DNA of 44,750 nucleotides from an uncultured Mucilaginibacter sp. (GTDB lineage Bacteria > Bacteroidota > Bacteroidia > Sphingobacteriales > Sphingobacteriaceae): assembly GCA_903863845.1 (NCBI GenBank), contig CAIPDP010000195.1, positions 1 to 44,750 of the forward strand, written 5' to 3'. The position numbers were made by a program, and so were the translations under genes. Positions 31,656 to 40,570 of this stretch are shown here, one piece after another. The first letter of the stretch is position 1; every line of letters begins with the position of its first letter. The notes beneath the pieces were generated by a model. It saw only the letters and a list, made by a program, of their open reading frames with translations, searched no databases and was not told where the DNA came from.

Positions 31656-33170
31656 ATGAGCTCAAATTCAACATCAGAACCTACAATATTTATCATATTT
31701 GGTGGCACCGGCGACCTTAACGCCAGAAAAATTACCCCTGCGCTTTATAATCTTTTCCTTGACGGATGGATGCCGAAGCAATTTTCAATAATTGGCACCG
31801 GTCGTACTCAACTGACCGATGAACAATTCAGGAAAAATATGTTAGATGATATTAACCAATTTTCGCGTAGTGGCAAAGCCAATCCCGATCAATGGGCGAT
31901 ATTTTCAAAAGGCATTTCCTATCAGGTTTCTGACGTAAAAGACGCAGAAACTTATAAAGAATTTGGTAAAAAAATTAAAGAGCATAATGCGGAGTGGAAA
32001 ACAGAGGCGAACGTTATTTATTACCTTGCTGTATCACCAAACCTGTTTCCAATCATTGCGTCAAATTTGGCAAAGGCAAAGCTTGCCGAGGATAAGGATA
32101 AAACCAGAATAGTTATTGAGAAGCCTTTTGGTCACGATTTGGATACTGCCAAGGAGTTAAATCAATTATTATCGGGCATATTTAATGAATGTCAGATCTA
32201 CCGTATAGATCATTACCTCGGCAAGGAAACGGTTCAAAATATTATGGCATTTAGATTTGCCAATTCAATTATGGAACCGCTTTGGAACCGTAATTATATT
32301 GAACATGTGCAGATATCGGTGACCGAACAATTGGGCGTTGAAGAGCGCGGCGACTATTATGACGGTTCGGGTGCTTTGCGTGATATGATCCAAAACCACC
32401 TGTTGCAGTTGCTTTGCCATATTGCGATGGAACCACCGGTAAGCTTTAATGCAGATGAAGTTCGCGATCGAAAAGTTGATGTATTAAGGGCGATGAGAAA
32501 ATTCACACCGGACGATGTACGTACATCTGCTGTAAGAGGACAGTACGGAACCGGTTGGATGAGAGGGGTGGAAGTACCGGCCTACCGGGATGAGCCAAAA
32601 GTTGACCCGCAATCCAATACCGAAACTTTCGCAGCCATAAAATTTTTTGTCGACAACTGGCGTTGGCAGGGTGTACCATTTTATGTTCGAACTGGCAAAA
32701 GGATGCATCAGTCTTCATCGGTAATTACCATTCAGTTTAAAGACGTTCCCCATTTAATCTTCCCTACAGAAGCAGCCGAAAGCTGGCAACAGAACCGATT
32801 GATCATTAGTATACAACCCGAAATGAGTATCCGTTTGCAGGTACAGGCCAAACGGCCGGGCATCGATATGGTTTTGAATGTTGTTGATATGGTTTTCGAT
32901 TACAAAGGTACCTATACCCAACAGGCTCCTGAAGCGTATGAAACGTTGATCCTTGATACCATGCTCGGCGATCAAACTTTATTTATGCGAGGCGACCAGG
33001 TGGAAGCAGCCTGGCAATTGGTAATGCCTATTTTAAATACATGGCAGCATAAGAAGAGCTTGAACTTCCCGAATTATTCAGCCGATTCATGGGGTCCTGA
33101 ATCAGCGGAAGCTTTGATCGCGAGGGATGGATTTAATTGGTTTACCTTACCGGTGAACGCTAAAAATTAA
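31656..33170 (+). CDS. zwf: Glucose-6-phosphate 1-dehydrogenase
   Basis: A protein of 504 residues with the GGTGDLNARKI nucleotide motif at the N terminus and the substrate-binding signature RIDHYLGKETVQN. These are the marks of Zwf, which makes 6-phosphogluconolactone and NADPH (or NADH) in the cytosol. I chose ATG 31656; an in-frame TTG at 31641, 5 bp after the gnd stop, would add five residues and cannot be excluded. The gene follows gnd and is 5 bp from pgl, so the whole oxidative branch is in one block. Confidence 0.96.
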   Translation: MSSNSTSEPTIFIIFGGTGDLNARKITPALYNLFLDGWMPKQFSIIGTGRTQLTDEQFRKNMLDDINQFSRSGKANPDQWAIFSKGISYQVSDVKDAETYKEFGKKIKEHNAEWKTEANVIYYLAVSPNLFPIIASNLAKAKLAEDKDKTRIVIEKPFGHDLDTAKELNQLLSGIFNECQIYRIDHYLGKETVQNIMAFRFANSIMEPLWNRNYIEHVQISVTEQLGVEERGDYYDGSGALRDMIQNHLLQLLCHIAMEPPVSFNADEVRDRKVDVLRAMRKFTPDDVRTSAVRGQYGTGWMRGVEVPAYRDEPKVDPQSNTETFAAIKFFVDNWRWQGVPFYVRTGKRMHQSSSVITIQFKDVPHLIFPTEAAESWQQNRLIISIQPEMSIRLQVQAKRPGIDMVLNVVDMVFDYKGTYTQQAPEAYETLILDTMLGDQTLFMRGDQVEAAWQLVMPILNTWQHKKSLNFPNYSADSWGPESAEALIARDGFNWFTLPVNAKN

Positions 33171-33175
33171 TAACC

Positions 33176-33905
33176 ATGAAAATTAACCTTTTTAATACCG
33201 AAGATGAAGTTCTGGAAGGCCTGGCCAATTATTTTGTAGATACTGCAAAAAAATCGATAGCAGCGCATGGACAGTTTTCTGTGGCGCTTTCTGGCGGAAA
33301 TTCACCAAAAAAGCTTTATAAGTTATTGGCATCGCCCAAATTTAAAAGCCAGGTTGAATGGAAAAAGGTACACTTCTTTTTCGGGGATGAGCGTTATGTA
33401 CCACATGACAGTCCGCTAAGCAATTATCTGATGGCCAAGAAGGCTTTGTTAGAGCCATTGGAATTGAGTTACAGACAAATATTTCCAGTCAATACCTCAG
33501 TATCGCCGGATGAAGCAGCTATAAGGTATACAAACGATATTAAACTATATTTTGCTGGGGTCGAGCCTTGTTTTGACCTGGTGCTTCTGGGGGCTGGGCG
33601 ACAATTCACATACCGCTTCGCTGTTCCCACATACGCCGGTCCTAATTGAAAAAACCGCATCTGTAAAATCAGTTTTTCTGGAAGACCAGCAGGTATATAG
33701 GATCACCATGACTGCACCATTAATTAACAAAGCCCACCATATTGCTTATCTGGTATATGGTGCTGGTAAAGCAGAAGCGGTGCATCATGTAATTGAAGAC
33801 AAAAAAGATATTGAGAACTACCCCGCACAGCTTATAAAACCAAACGACGGAGAATTGGAATGGTTTTTGGACCATGATGCTGCGGCTTTGCTGAGCAAAA
33901 AATAG
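33176..33905 (+). pseudogene. pgl: 6-phosphogluconolactonase, split by a +1 frameshift
   Basis: The start (KINLFNTEDEVLEGL; FSVALSGGNSPKKLYKLL; VHFFFGDERYVPHDSPLSNY) is a clear Pgl N-terminal half in one frame. After DLVLLG the frame goes wrong in the run GGGGG at 33589-33593. Removing one G restores LGLGDNSHTASLFPHTP, the expected active-site region, and leads into the second frame ending at 33905 (INKAHHIAYLVYGAGKAEAV). The joined protein would be about 242 residues, normal for Pgl. So either the gene was recently disrupted, it uses slippage, or the G run carries a sequencing error. Pgl hydrolyses 6-phosphogluconolactone, which also hydrolyses slowly by itself. As last gene of the operon it is followed by a terminator. 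Confidence 0.88.
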
Positions 33906-33924
33906 GCGATTATTCTAAAATCTG

Positions 33925-33958
33925 AAAAATGCCGCAAAAATTTGCGGCATTTTTTTTT
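33925..33958 (+). terminator. Terminator of the pentose phosphate operon
   Basis: ATGCCGCAAA and TTTGCGGCAT form a stem around a very short A-rich loop (AA at 33939-33940, opening to a larger loop in practice) and are followed by nine T. It starts 20 bp after the pgl stop. It may work in both directions, as an A-run precedes it. Confidence 0.9.
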
Positions 33959-34021
33959 GAAACTCGTATAAAATCCAAAATTGTAAAATAACTGAGATAG
34001 GGCAGCAGCGTAACTAAGTTT

Positions 34022-34058
34022 CGGTAAAGCCAAATCGACTGGTAAATTGGCTCTACCG
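34022..34058. other. 12-bp hairpin upstream of the NRPS gene
   Basis: CGGTAAAGCCAA (34022-34033) pairs with TTGGCTCTACCG (34047-34058) with one mismatch and a 13-nt loop. It is followed by an AT-rich but not pure-T stretch, and lies 53 bp before the NRPS ATG. It could be a second terminator or a leader structure. Confidence 0.5.
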
Positions 34059-34111
34059 ACTTATTTTATTTATTTTTAATTTAATTAAACTTACTAAGCT
34101 AAAGTTATATA

Positions 34112-37100
34112 ATGTCGCAATTGATTATTAAAGACGAAAAATCATACGAGGTTGAAATAGCTTACTGGAAAGAAAAGCTCCAGGGCGTAATACCTGTTAC
34201 GTTACCAAATGATTTCAGTAAGACTGCGTTTATAACAAATGAGACAAGCTCAATAGATTTTGCTATCAGCGAAGAACTTACCGGGCAATTGCAAGTGTTA
34301 AGCAGCAACACCGATACCAACATTTTTGACGTTTTTCTGGCTGTCTTTGAAGTGCTATTATTTCGTTACAGCAACCAGGAAGATATCTGTTTGGGATGTA
34401 TACCTGCATCTAATTCAATACAGGCATCACTTGGAAAAAACGCGTTTCCGGAAAATCTAATTGCGATAAGAAATAACTTAAATGGTGAAGATATATTTGG
34501 TGATCTACTAAAAAGGGTTAAAAATAGTATAACAGAAAGCTTTAATCATCAAATAGTACCATTCGAAAAAATATCCATCGATTTTTCAGGTGAAAGCAAA
34601 ACTTTAAATTCGATTTGCAATGTTTTGTTTGTTTACGGGAATGTTTTTGATAGAAAAAGATTTGACACCATAATTGCGCAAAGTGATATTACACTAAATA
34701 TTGTACCAACTGCGGCAGCATTTTCGGCAATAATTATTTACAATAAAAACTTATTCAAAACCGAAACAATCGAAAGATTAGGCGGACATTATCTGAAGTT
34801 ATTGCAGGATATAATCAAAAACTCGAACACTAAGATCGGAGCATTGAAACTGCTCAGTAACGACGAAGAATTTAACCTTTTAGTAAAATTCAACCATACA
34901 CTTTCTGAATATCCTGCCGAAAAAACACTTGTAGATATTTTTGAAGACCAAGTAGCAAGAACTCCTGACGCCATAGCATTACGGCAGCATGATAGGACTA
35001 TGACCTATCTTGAATTGAATCAAAAAGCCAATAGACTGGCACATTTCCTGATTGATGCAGGCACAAAACCTGCCGATAATATTGGCATAATAGCTACCCG
35101 TAGTTTCGAAATGATCATAGGAATGTTTGGGATATTAAAATCAGGCGGTGCATATGTACCCATTGACCCCGAATATCCGATCGGAAGGCAAGAGTACATT
35201 TTGGATAATTCTGCAACGGCAAAAGTAATTGCCGACAATGATTACCCTTTAAAAAGCCTGGTGCCGGCCGCTGATTTTATCAAAATAAATGAACTGGATC
35301 TCGGCAATGTATCAGTTGAAAACCCGGGTGTTAAAATTGACAGTAAGCAATTAGCCTATACTATCTATACATCGGGATCAACCGGGCGGCCAAAAGGTGT
35401 AATGATAGAACATCATTCGGCAGTTAATTTATGTCATTGGGTAAATAAGGAATATCAAATCGGCAGCAACGACAGACTGTTGTTTATTACGTCGATGTGT
35501 TTTGACCTTTCTGTTTATGATATTTTTGGAATATTAGCAACCGGAGGATCAATTATTATTGTAGAACAACATGAGTTGATGGACATTCCACGACTTAAAG
35601 AAATGATGCTCAATGATAAGGTCACTTTCTGGGATTCAGTGCCAACCACAATGGACTATCTTATTCGTGAACTTGAAAGCCGCGACCAGGATTTTGTTCA
35701 GGAAACTTTAAAAATAGTTTTTTTGAGCGGCGACTGGATACCTGTAAATCTTCCCGACCGGATCAGGAAGTATTTTCCGAATGCTCAGGTGATAAGCCTG
35801 GGGGGAGCAACGGAGGGAACAATTTGGTCGAACTATTTTCCGATAAAAGAAGTTGACAAAAGCTGGACGAGTATTCCATACGGTCGGCCGCTGGCAAATA
35901 ACTTTTTCTATATCCTTAATGAGCAAATGCAGCCGCAGCCGATAGGTGTGCCGGGTGAATTATATATTGGTGGGGTTGGCGTTGCACGAGGCTATGCCAA
36001 TGATGCAGAAAAAACGAATTATTCGTTTGTAAGGGATACATTCAGTGACCATGCAGGTGGCAGAATGTACAGGACGGGCGACCTTGGAAGGATGTTGCCA
36101 GATTATACAATGGAATTCATAGGTCGTAAAGACGATCAGGTTAAGATCCGCGGTTTCAGGATCGAATTGGGTGAAATAGAAAGTGTATTGCGGCAATGCA
36201 ATTTGGTAGAACAAGCCGTTGTTTTGGCAAAAGCCGACCAGGACAAAAAAAGAAGATTAGTAGCCTATGTTGTAGGCAATGAAAACTACCATCGCGACGC
36301 GGTTATCGACTTTTTAAAGGAAAAGTTACCCGAGTATATGATACCTACGCTTTGGATGGAGTTAGATGCGCTTCCCCTAACCTCTAACAATAAGATCGAT
36401 AAAAAAGCATTGCCTGATTTTGATGCAGGGGAACAAATAAAAGAAACCTATGTAGCACCGAGGACAGGTACAGAGAAAGCAGTAGCAGACATTTGGCAAT
36501 CGGTATTGAAACTCAATCGTGTTGGAATTGAGGATAATTTTTTCGACATCGGAGGCCATTCGTTGATAGCGGTTCAAATTATGACGAGAATCGAAAAAAA
36601 ACTCGGCAAAAAAATCCCAATTGCCAAACTGTTTCAATACCCTACGGTTTCTTTATTAAGTGGCTTTATAACGAAAGAAGACAAAGAAAATATTAAATGG
36701 AAATCAATCGTTCCAATTAAAAAATCAGGCAGTAAAACTCCATTTTATATTGTGCACGGTGCGGGTTTAAATGTGTTGACTTTTAATGATCTGGCTGCTC
36801 GGGTTAGTCCCGATCAACCTGTATTTGGATTGCAGGGTTTTGGACTGGACGGTGAAGACATTGCAATAGAAAGCATTTCTGATATTGCTAAAAAATATTT
36901 TGAAGAACTAATAAAACATAATCCTGATGGACCTTTTGCATTAGGAGGATATTCGATCGGAGGATTTATAGCATTGGAAATAGCGCGTCAGTTAGAGCAG
37001 AGTGGGAGAGAAGTGAAATTACTGGCCATCTTTGACACTGATGCCGACAATTGCCGCGAAATGGAGCCCTGGTACGTTATTACCCCTAAAGTGATCAAAC

Positions 37101-37495
37101 GTTATTTGCCCAAATTTATGGGCGGAAAGAAATCGCTTTTAGAGCAGATAATTTATGTATTCAGAGAAAGAAAATTGAAGGTGAATAAAAAACTCGGTTT
37201 TCATGGGCAAGGCGAAACTGATGCTTATTATACATTATTGGATAAATTGACCAAAAAATATTTTGACGCCCTTCATCATCATAGAATTGAGCCTGTAAAC
37301 TTTGATATTCATTTATTTAAGGCAGATTTCAATGATCATTACAATAATGATGATATTTACCTGGGTTGGCCGAAATACACAATTAAAGAGGTGAAAAGAT
37401 ATCAGGTTCCGGGTAATCACCTAACAATGATGGTGCCGCCTAATGTTAAAGAATTGGGCAGGGTAGTTCAAAAAGTTTTGGATGAAGTCGTTTAA
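34112..37495 (+). CDS. Single-module NRPS: half C domain, A (Cys-like), PCP, TE
   Basis: A 1127-residue nonribosomal peptide synthetase. Residues 1 to about 250 match only the C-terminal lobe of a condensation/cyclisation domain (YWKEKLQGV, HQIVPFEKI); the HHxxxDG half is missing and not upstream. The adenylation domain follows: core A3 YTSGSTGRPKG (419-429), GGATEGTIWSNYF, YRTGDLGRM, QVKIRGFRIELGEIE, and A10 lysine K761. The carrier serine is S817 in GGHSL. A thioesterase ends the protein, with S948 (GYSIGG), D975 and H1103. My reading of the specificity residues (235-331) is D-L-Y-D-F-S-L-I-W; the known cysteine code is DLYNLSLIW, so Cys is the best guess. The gene precedes a GNAT gene and polysaccharide genes. 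Confidence 0.9.
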   Translation: MSQLIIKDEKSYEVEIAYWKEKLQGVIPVTLPNDFSKTAFITNETSSIDFAISEELTGQLQVLSSNTDTNIFDVFLAVFEVLLFRYSNQEDICLGCIPASNSIQASLGKNAFPENLIAIRNNLNGEDIFGDLLKRVKNSITESFNHQIVPFEKISIDFSGESKTLNSICNVLFVYGNVFDRKRFDTIIAQSDITLNIVPTAAAFSAIIIYNKNLFKTETIERLGGHYLKLLQDIIKNSNTKIGALKLLSNDEEFNLLVKFNHTLSEYPAEKTLVDIFEDQVARTPDAIALRQHDRTMTYLELNQKANRLAHFLIDAGTKPADNIGIIATRSFEMIIGMFGILKSGGAYVPIDPEYPIGRQEYILDNSATAKVIADNDYPLKSLVPAADFIKINELDLGNVSVENPGVKIDSKQLAYTIYTSGSTGRPKGVMIEHHSAVNLCHWVNKEYQIGSNDRLLFITSMCFDLSVYDIFGILATGGSIIIVEQHELMDIPRLKEMMLNDKVTFWDSVPTTMDYLIRELESRDQDFVQETLKIVFLSGDWIPVNLPDRIRKYFPNAQVISLGGATEGTIWSNYFPIKEVDKSWTSIPYGRPLANNFFYILNEQMQPQPIGVPGELYIGGVGVARGYANDAEKTNYSFVRDTFSDHAGGRMYRTGDLGRMLPDYTMEFIGRKDDQVKIRGFRIELGEIESVLRQCNLVEQAVVLAKADQDKKRRLVAYVVGNENYHRDAVIDFLKEKLPEYMIPTLWMELDALPLTSNNKIDKKALPDFDAGEQIKETYVAPRTGTEKAVADIWQSVLKLNRVGIEDNFFDIGGHSLIAVQIMTRIEKKLGKKIPIAKLFQYPTVSLLSGFITKEDKENIKWKSIVPIKKSGSKTPFYIVHGAGLNVLTFNDLAARVSPDQPVFGLQGFGLDGEDIAIESISDIAKKYFEELIKHNPDGPFALGGYSIGGFIALEIARQLEQSGREVKLLAIFDTDADNCREMEPWYVITPKVIKRYLPKFMGGKKSLLEQIIYVFRERKLKVNKKLGFHGQGETDAYYTLLDKLTKKYFDALHHHRIEPVNFDIHLFKADFNDHYNNDDIYLGWPKYTIKEVKRYQVPGNHLTMMVPPNVKELGRVVQKVLDEVV

Positions 37496-37557
37496 TTTTT
37501 GTTTCAGAAAGCACATAAGTTAAGTTTACCATCACAATAGGCAGACATCAGAATCCA

Positions 37558-38013
37558 ATGAATGAAGAATATAAAATGAATATCAGGCCGCTGACAAAAG
37601 ACGACATCGAAAAATGCGCGGAAGTTTACCTTGAAGCTTATAACTGTGCACCCTGGAACTATAAATTTACGACTGAAAAGGCTCAAATATACCTGCAGGA
37701 ATATGTTGACAGAAATAGGTTCGTTGGTTTTGTACTAATTGAAAATGACAAAATTGTGGCTGCCACATTGGGGCATGCTAAAACATGGTGGACAAATGAT
37801 CTTATTTATATTGATGAGTTGTTTGTATCGCCCCAATACCGCGGGAAAGGCTACGGTAAAAAATTGCTCGACCATGCAGAAGAATTCGCTCTAACCCAGG
37901 GCTATGAAGTAATTACATTGATGACAAATAAACATATGCCGGCTTTTGAATTCTATCAGCATTTAGATTATATATATGCTGAGCATTTCGTTTACCTGTT
38001 TAAACCATTGTAG
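37558..38013 (+). CDS. GNAT family N-acetyltransferase
   Basis: A 151-residue single-domain acetyltransferase of the GNAT fold. The acetyl-CoA site is LFVSPQYRGKGYGKKLLDHAEE (motif A: R-G-K-G-Y-G), preceded by the acidic strand ending IYIDEL and followed by MPAFEFYQHLDY. The N terminus (NIRPLTKDDIEKCAEVYLEAYN) is also typical. An in-frame ATG at 37576 would drop six residues and is equally plausible. It lies 62 bp after the NRPS gene on the same strand. It may acetylate the NRPS product or an amino sugar, or may be unrelated; the substrate cannot be read from the sequence. Confidence 0.88.
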   Translation: MNEEYKMNIRPLTKDDIEKCAEVYLEAYNCAPWNYKFTTEKAQIYLQEYVDRNRFVGFVLIENDKIVAATLGHAKTWWTNDLIYIDELFVSPQYRGKGYGKKLLDHAEEFALTQGYEVITLMTNKHMPAFEFYQHLDYIYAEHFVYLFKPL

Positions 38014-38151
38014 TTTTGTATTCACCAGGCGCCTTGGGGCCAACTAGGGCTTAATTAACGAAGGAAACCAATAATATCAAATTTACCTTCTTTTGGGGTT
38101 GATAAAAGCTGGGTATTTTACAACCTGAAACAATTAAAGACACTCGCTCAG

Positions 38152-39513
38152 ATGATATCTTTTTTGCGCAACAAAGTTCAAATATTTTTAAATAAGGGGC
38201 ATGAGCGTAGCTTGAAATTAAAAAGAAATATCATTTACTCCTTTTTAATAAAAGGCTTGAGTGTACTGATCAGTTTTTTACTCGTACGCCTTACCATCAA
38301 TTATATAAATCCTGTACAATACGGTGTATGGCTTACGATCAGTGTGCTGGTTGCATGGATGAATACCTTTGATATCGGTCTAAGTAACGGGTTAAGAAAC
38401 AAAATGGCCCATGCTTTAGCCTTAAATCAAAAACAGGATATAGCAAAATATGTAAGTACCACCTATGCTTTACTTTGTCTGATCTCTTTGACCATATTTT
38501 TAGTTTTTTATTGCATCGGGTCCTTTTTTAACTGGAATCAACTGTTAAATATAAATAGTGCAATCAGTTATGACATATGGCCGGTTGTAATAATAACATT
38601 GGGGGCTTTCTGCATTCAATTTGCTTTGCAGCCGATCAATAGTATTTTGATAGCGACACATCAACCTTTTAAATCATCATTGATATTACTATTGGGGCAA
38701 TCCTTAACATTTATTGTTATCTATTTGCTGACACTAACAACCAGTGGCAATTTAATTACGCTCGTTATAGTCGCTTCAGGATCTCCGGTAATAGTTTATC
38801 TATTGACAAATATTTATTTGTTTAGTACCGATTTAAAAGAATATGCGCCAAAGTTTAAATTTATTGACAAAGCGATCATTAAGAGTTTATTGAAAGTTGG
38901 CGGTGCTTTCTTTTTTATCCAGATGGGGGCGTTAATACTTTATGAAACTGACAATATCGTGATTGCTCGCACATTAGGGCCGTTAGAGGTTACTACATTT
39001 AACATAGCATACAAGTATTTTTCTATCCTGATCGTCATATTCTCTATAATTATAACTCCCTATTGGAGCGCATTTACTGACGCCTACGCAAAAAAAGACA
39101 TGGAATGGATCAGAGGATCAGTTAATAAAATGCGGAAATTTTGGATTTTTTTATCAATTCTTGCTTTGGGCTTATATTTTATTGCAGGTTTTTTTTACAA
39201 AATTTGGATAGGCAGAGCAATAACCGTTCCGTCATTACTCTCATTTTCAATCGCCATTTATGTTATTGTTCAAACCTGGCAGGTAATACACGCCTATGTT
39301 TTAAATGGTGTCGGAAAATTACGCATGCAACTTATAATTTTAATAGTAACAGGCGTCATCAATATACCTCTTTCCGTATTTCTAATTAAACAAGTTGGCG
39401 TAGCAGGTACCGTTATCGCGAATATTATTGTAATGATAATAATGGATATCTTTTTCACCTATCAATGCAGATTGATCATCGAACAAAAAGCAAAAGGAAT
39501 TTGGGATAAATAA
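38152..39513 (+). CDS. Wzx-like flippase (polysaccharide biosynthesis, MVF/MATE-like)
   Basis: A 453-residue integral membrane protein with about twelve to fourteen hydrophobic segments. The start KRNIIYSFLIKGLSVLISF and LTINYINPVQYGVWLTISVL are typical of Wzx/RfbX-type O-antigen flippases, as is the ETDNIVIARTLGPLEV loop in the middle. These move lipid-linked repeat units across the inner membrane. Its neighbours are a Wzy-like polymerase and glycosyltransferases, which supports the role. It is 138 bp after the GNAT gene. The region is more AT-rich than the pentose phosphate operon. Confidence 0.88.
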   Translation: MISFLRNKVQIFLNKGHERSLKLKRNIIYSFLIKGLSVLISFLLVRLTINYINPVQYGVWLTISVLVAWMNTFDIGLSNGLRNKMAHALALNQKQDIAKYVSTTYALLCLISLTIFLVFYCIGSFFNWNQLLNINSAISYDIWPVVIITLGAFCIQFALQPINSILIATHQPFKSSLILLLGQSLTFIVIYLLTLTTSGNLITLVIVASGSPVIVYLLTNIYLFSTDLKEYAPKFKFIDKAIIKSLLKVGGAFFFIQMGALILYETDNIVIARTLGPLEVTTFNIAYKYFSILIVIFSIIITPYWSAFTDAYAKKDMEWIRGSVNKMRKFWIFLSILALGLYFIAGFFYKIWIGRAITVPSLLSFSIAIYVIVQTWQVIHAYVLNGVGKLRMQLIILIVTGVINIPLSVFLIKQVGVAGTVIANIIVMIIMDIFFTYQCRLIIEQKAKGIWDK

Positions 39514-39593
39514 CCAGTTATACCTGATATAAAAAGAATAAATTATTCGAAAAATTATCGACGAAATAGAGCAATCTTTATCGGTCAATAACA

Positions 39594-39621
39594 TTTGGTA
39601 AGATGGAATAATATAAATTTG
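39594..39621 (+). promoter_or_regulatory. Promoter of the ChbG-like gene
   Basis: TTTG (39594-39597), a 16-bp spacer and TAAATTTG (39614-39621) form a good Bacteroidota promoter 40 bp before ATG 39662. It suggests that the downstream part of the cluster has its own transcript start. Confidence 0.6.
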
Positions 39622-39661
39622 TTTAAATTTTTGCAACCAGCTGAAAATACATTTTTAATAT

Positions 39662-40393
39662 ATGCCCCTAAGTAAAAATGTTATCGCCAATGCCGATGAC
39701 TTCGGAATGAATTCCTCAATTAATAAAGCAATAGCATACTCATTTGAGAAGGGTTATATCAATAGCACTTCTCTAATGGTAAATATGAGTTCGTTTGAAG
39801 AAGCGGTTGATATGATCAGTGGAAATTCATTTATTAAAAATATTGGTCTGCATGTCAATATTGCAGAAGGGAAGCCAGTAAGCAATTTTAAACTAAAAGA
39901 ATACCTTGATGAAGCCGGCAATTGGAATGTCAGAAAAGTTAATCGAAAATTCAACTTTTTAAATTCCTCAGCCAGGCAGGAGTTTTTGAAAGAAATCCAT
40001 AGCCAGATTGACAAAGCTTTGGCAAATAATGTTTCATTAACGCATCTTGACTCACATCTTCATACCCATACCTTGCCTGGCTTTTATAAACTGTTTTTAC
40101 AAGCTGCCAGAGCACATCATTTAAAGATCAGGATAGCCCAAACTTACTCAGAAGGAAGTTATTTGAAATCGTTATACCGAAATTATATCAATAAATATTT
40201 TAGCAAAGAAAGTGGAAATTACTCAGATATCTTTGAAAATGTAGAGCGTTATCTAAAAAAAGGAATGTCAAATGATGAGGGTAAAATAGTTGAATTAATG
40301 TTTCACCCTTTTTTTGATAAAGATGGAAACCTCTCTGACCATTACGACGCAGTTGATTTCGCAAAATGGATCGATTACGTTGAAGCGAACTAA
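39662..40393 (+). CDS. ChbG/HpnK family carbohydrate deacetylase
   Basis: A 243-residue metal-dependent deacetylase of the YdjC/ChbG family. Metal and catalytic residues are seen in order: D12-D13 in NADDFGMN, H64 in IGLHVNIAEG, and H128 and H132 in LTHLDSHLHTHTLPGF. The family removes N-acetyl groups from chito-oligosaccharides or lipid-linked amino sugars (HpnK acts on an acetylated hopanoid sugar). In this cluster it may deacetylate an N-acetylhexosamine of the polysaccharide or its lipid-linked precursor. No signal peptide is visible, so it acts in the cytosol. Confidence 0.88.
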   Translation: MPLSKNVIANADDFGMNSSINKAIAYSFEKGYINSTSLMVNMSSFEEAVDMISGNSFIKNIGLHVNIAEGKPVSNFKLKEYLDEAGNWNVRKVNRKFNFLNSSARQEFLKEIHSQIDKALANNVSLTHLDSHLHTHTLPGFYKLFLQAARAHHLKIRIAQTYSEGSYLKSLYRNYINKYFSKESGNYSDIFENVERYLKKGMSNDEGKIVELMFHPFFDKDGNLSDHYDAVDFAKWIDYVEAN

Positions 40394-40449
40394 ATTTTTA
40401 TCGGATAGCCCCAATTTATTTCTTCATAATAATTTAATTTTACTAATAG

Positions 40450-40457
40450 TATGTTTG
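40450..40457 (+). promoter_or_regulatory. -7 box upstream of the Wzy-like gene
   Basis: TATGTTTG matches TAnnTTTG exactly, in the 177-bp gap before ATG 40571. No clear TTTG is seen at the -33 position, and the leader would be over 100 nt, so this is weak. Confidence 0.35.
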
Positions 40458-40570
40458 ATAAATTATCGTGTTTTTTAAAAAAAAGCAACATAGCTAAAAA
40501 CTGAACGTAAAACAGCTCGCATATTTGATCAATTATATTGCCAACAGGTACCGCTAAATTGTAAAGCAAA

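Noticed and set aside
38011..38018. TAGTTTTG as a promoter for the flippase gene
   Set aside because: It overlaps the GNAT stop codon, has no -33 partner and would leave a leader of over 130 nt; a chance match in AT-rich DNA is likely.
38014..38151. GC-rich CCAGGCGCCTTGG near-palindrome as a terminator
   Set aside because: The stem has almost no loop and no T-run follows.
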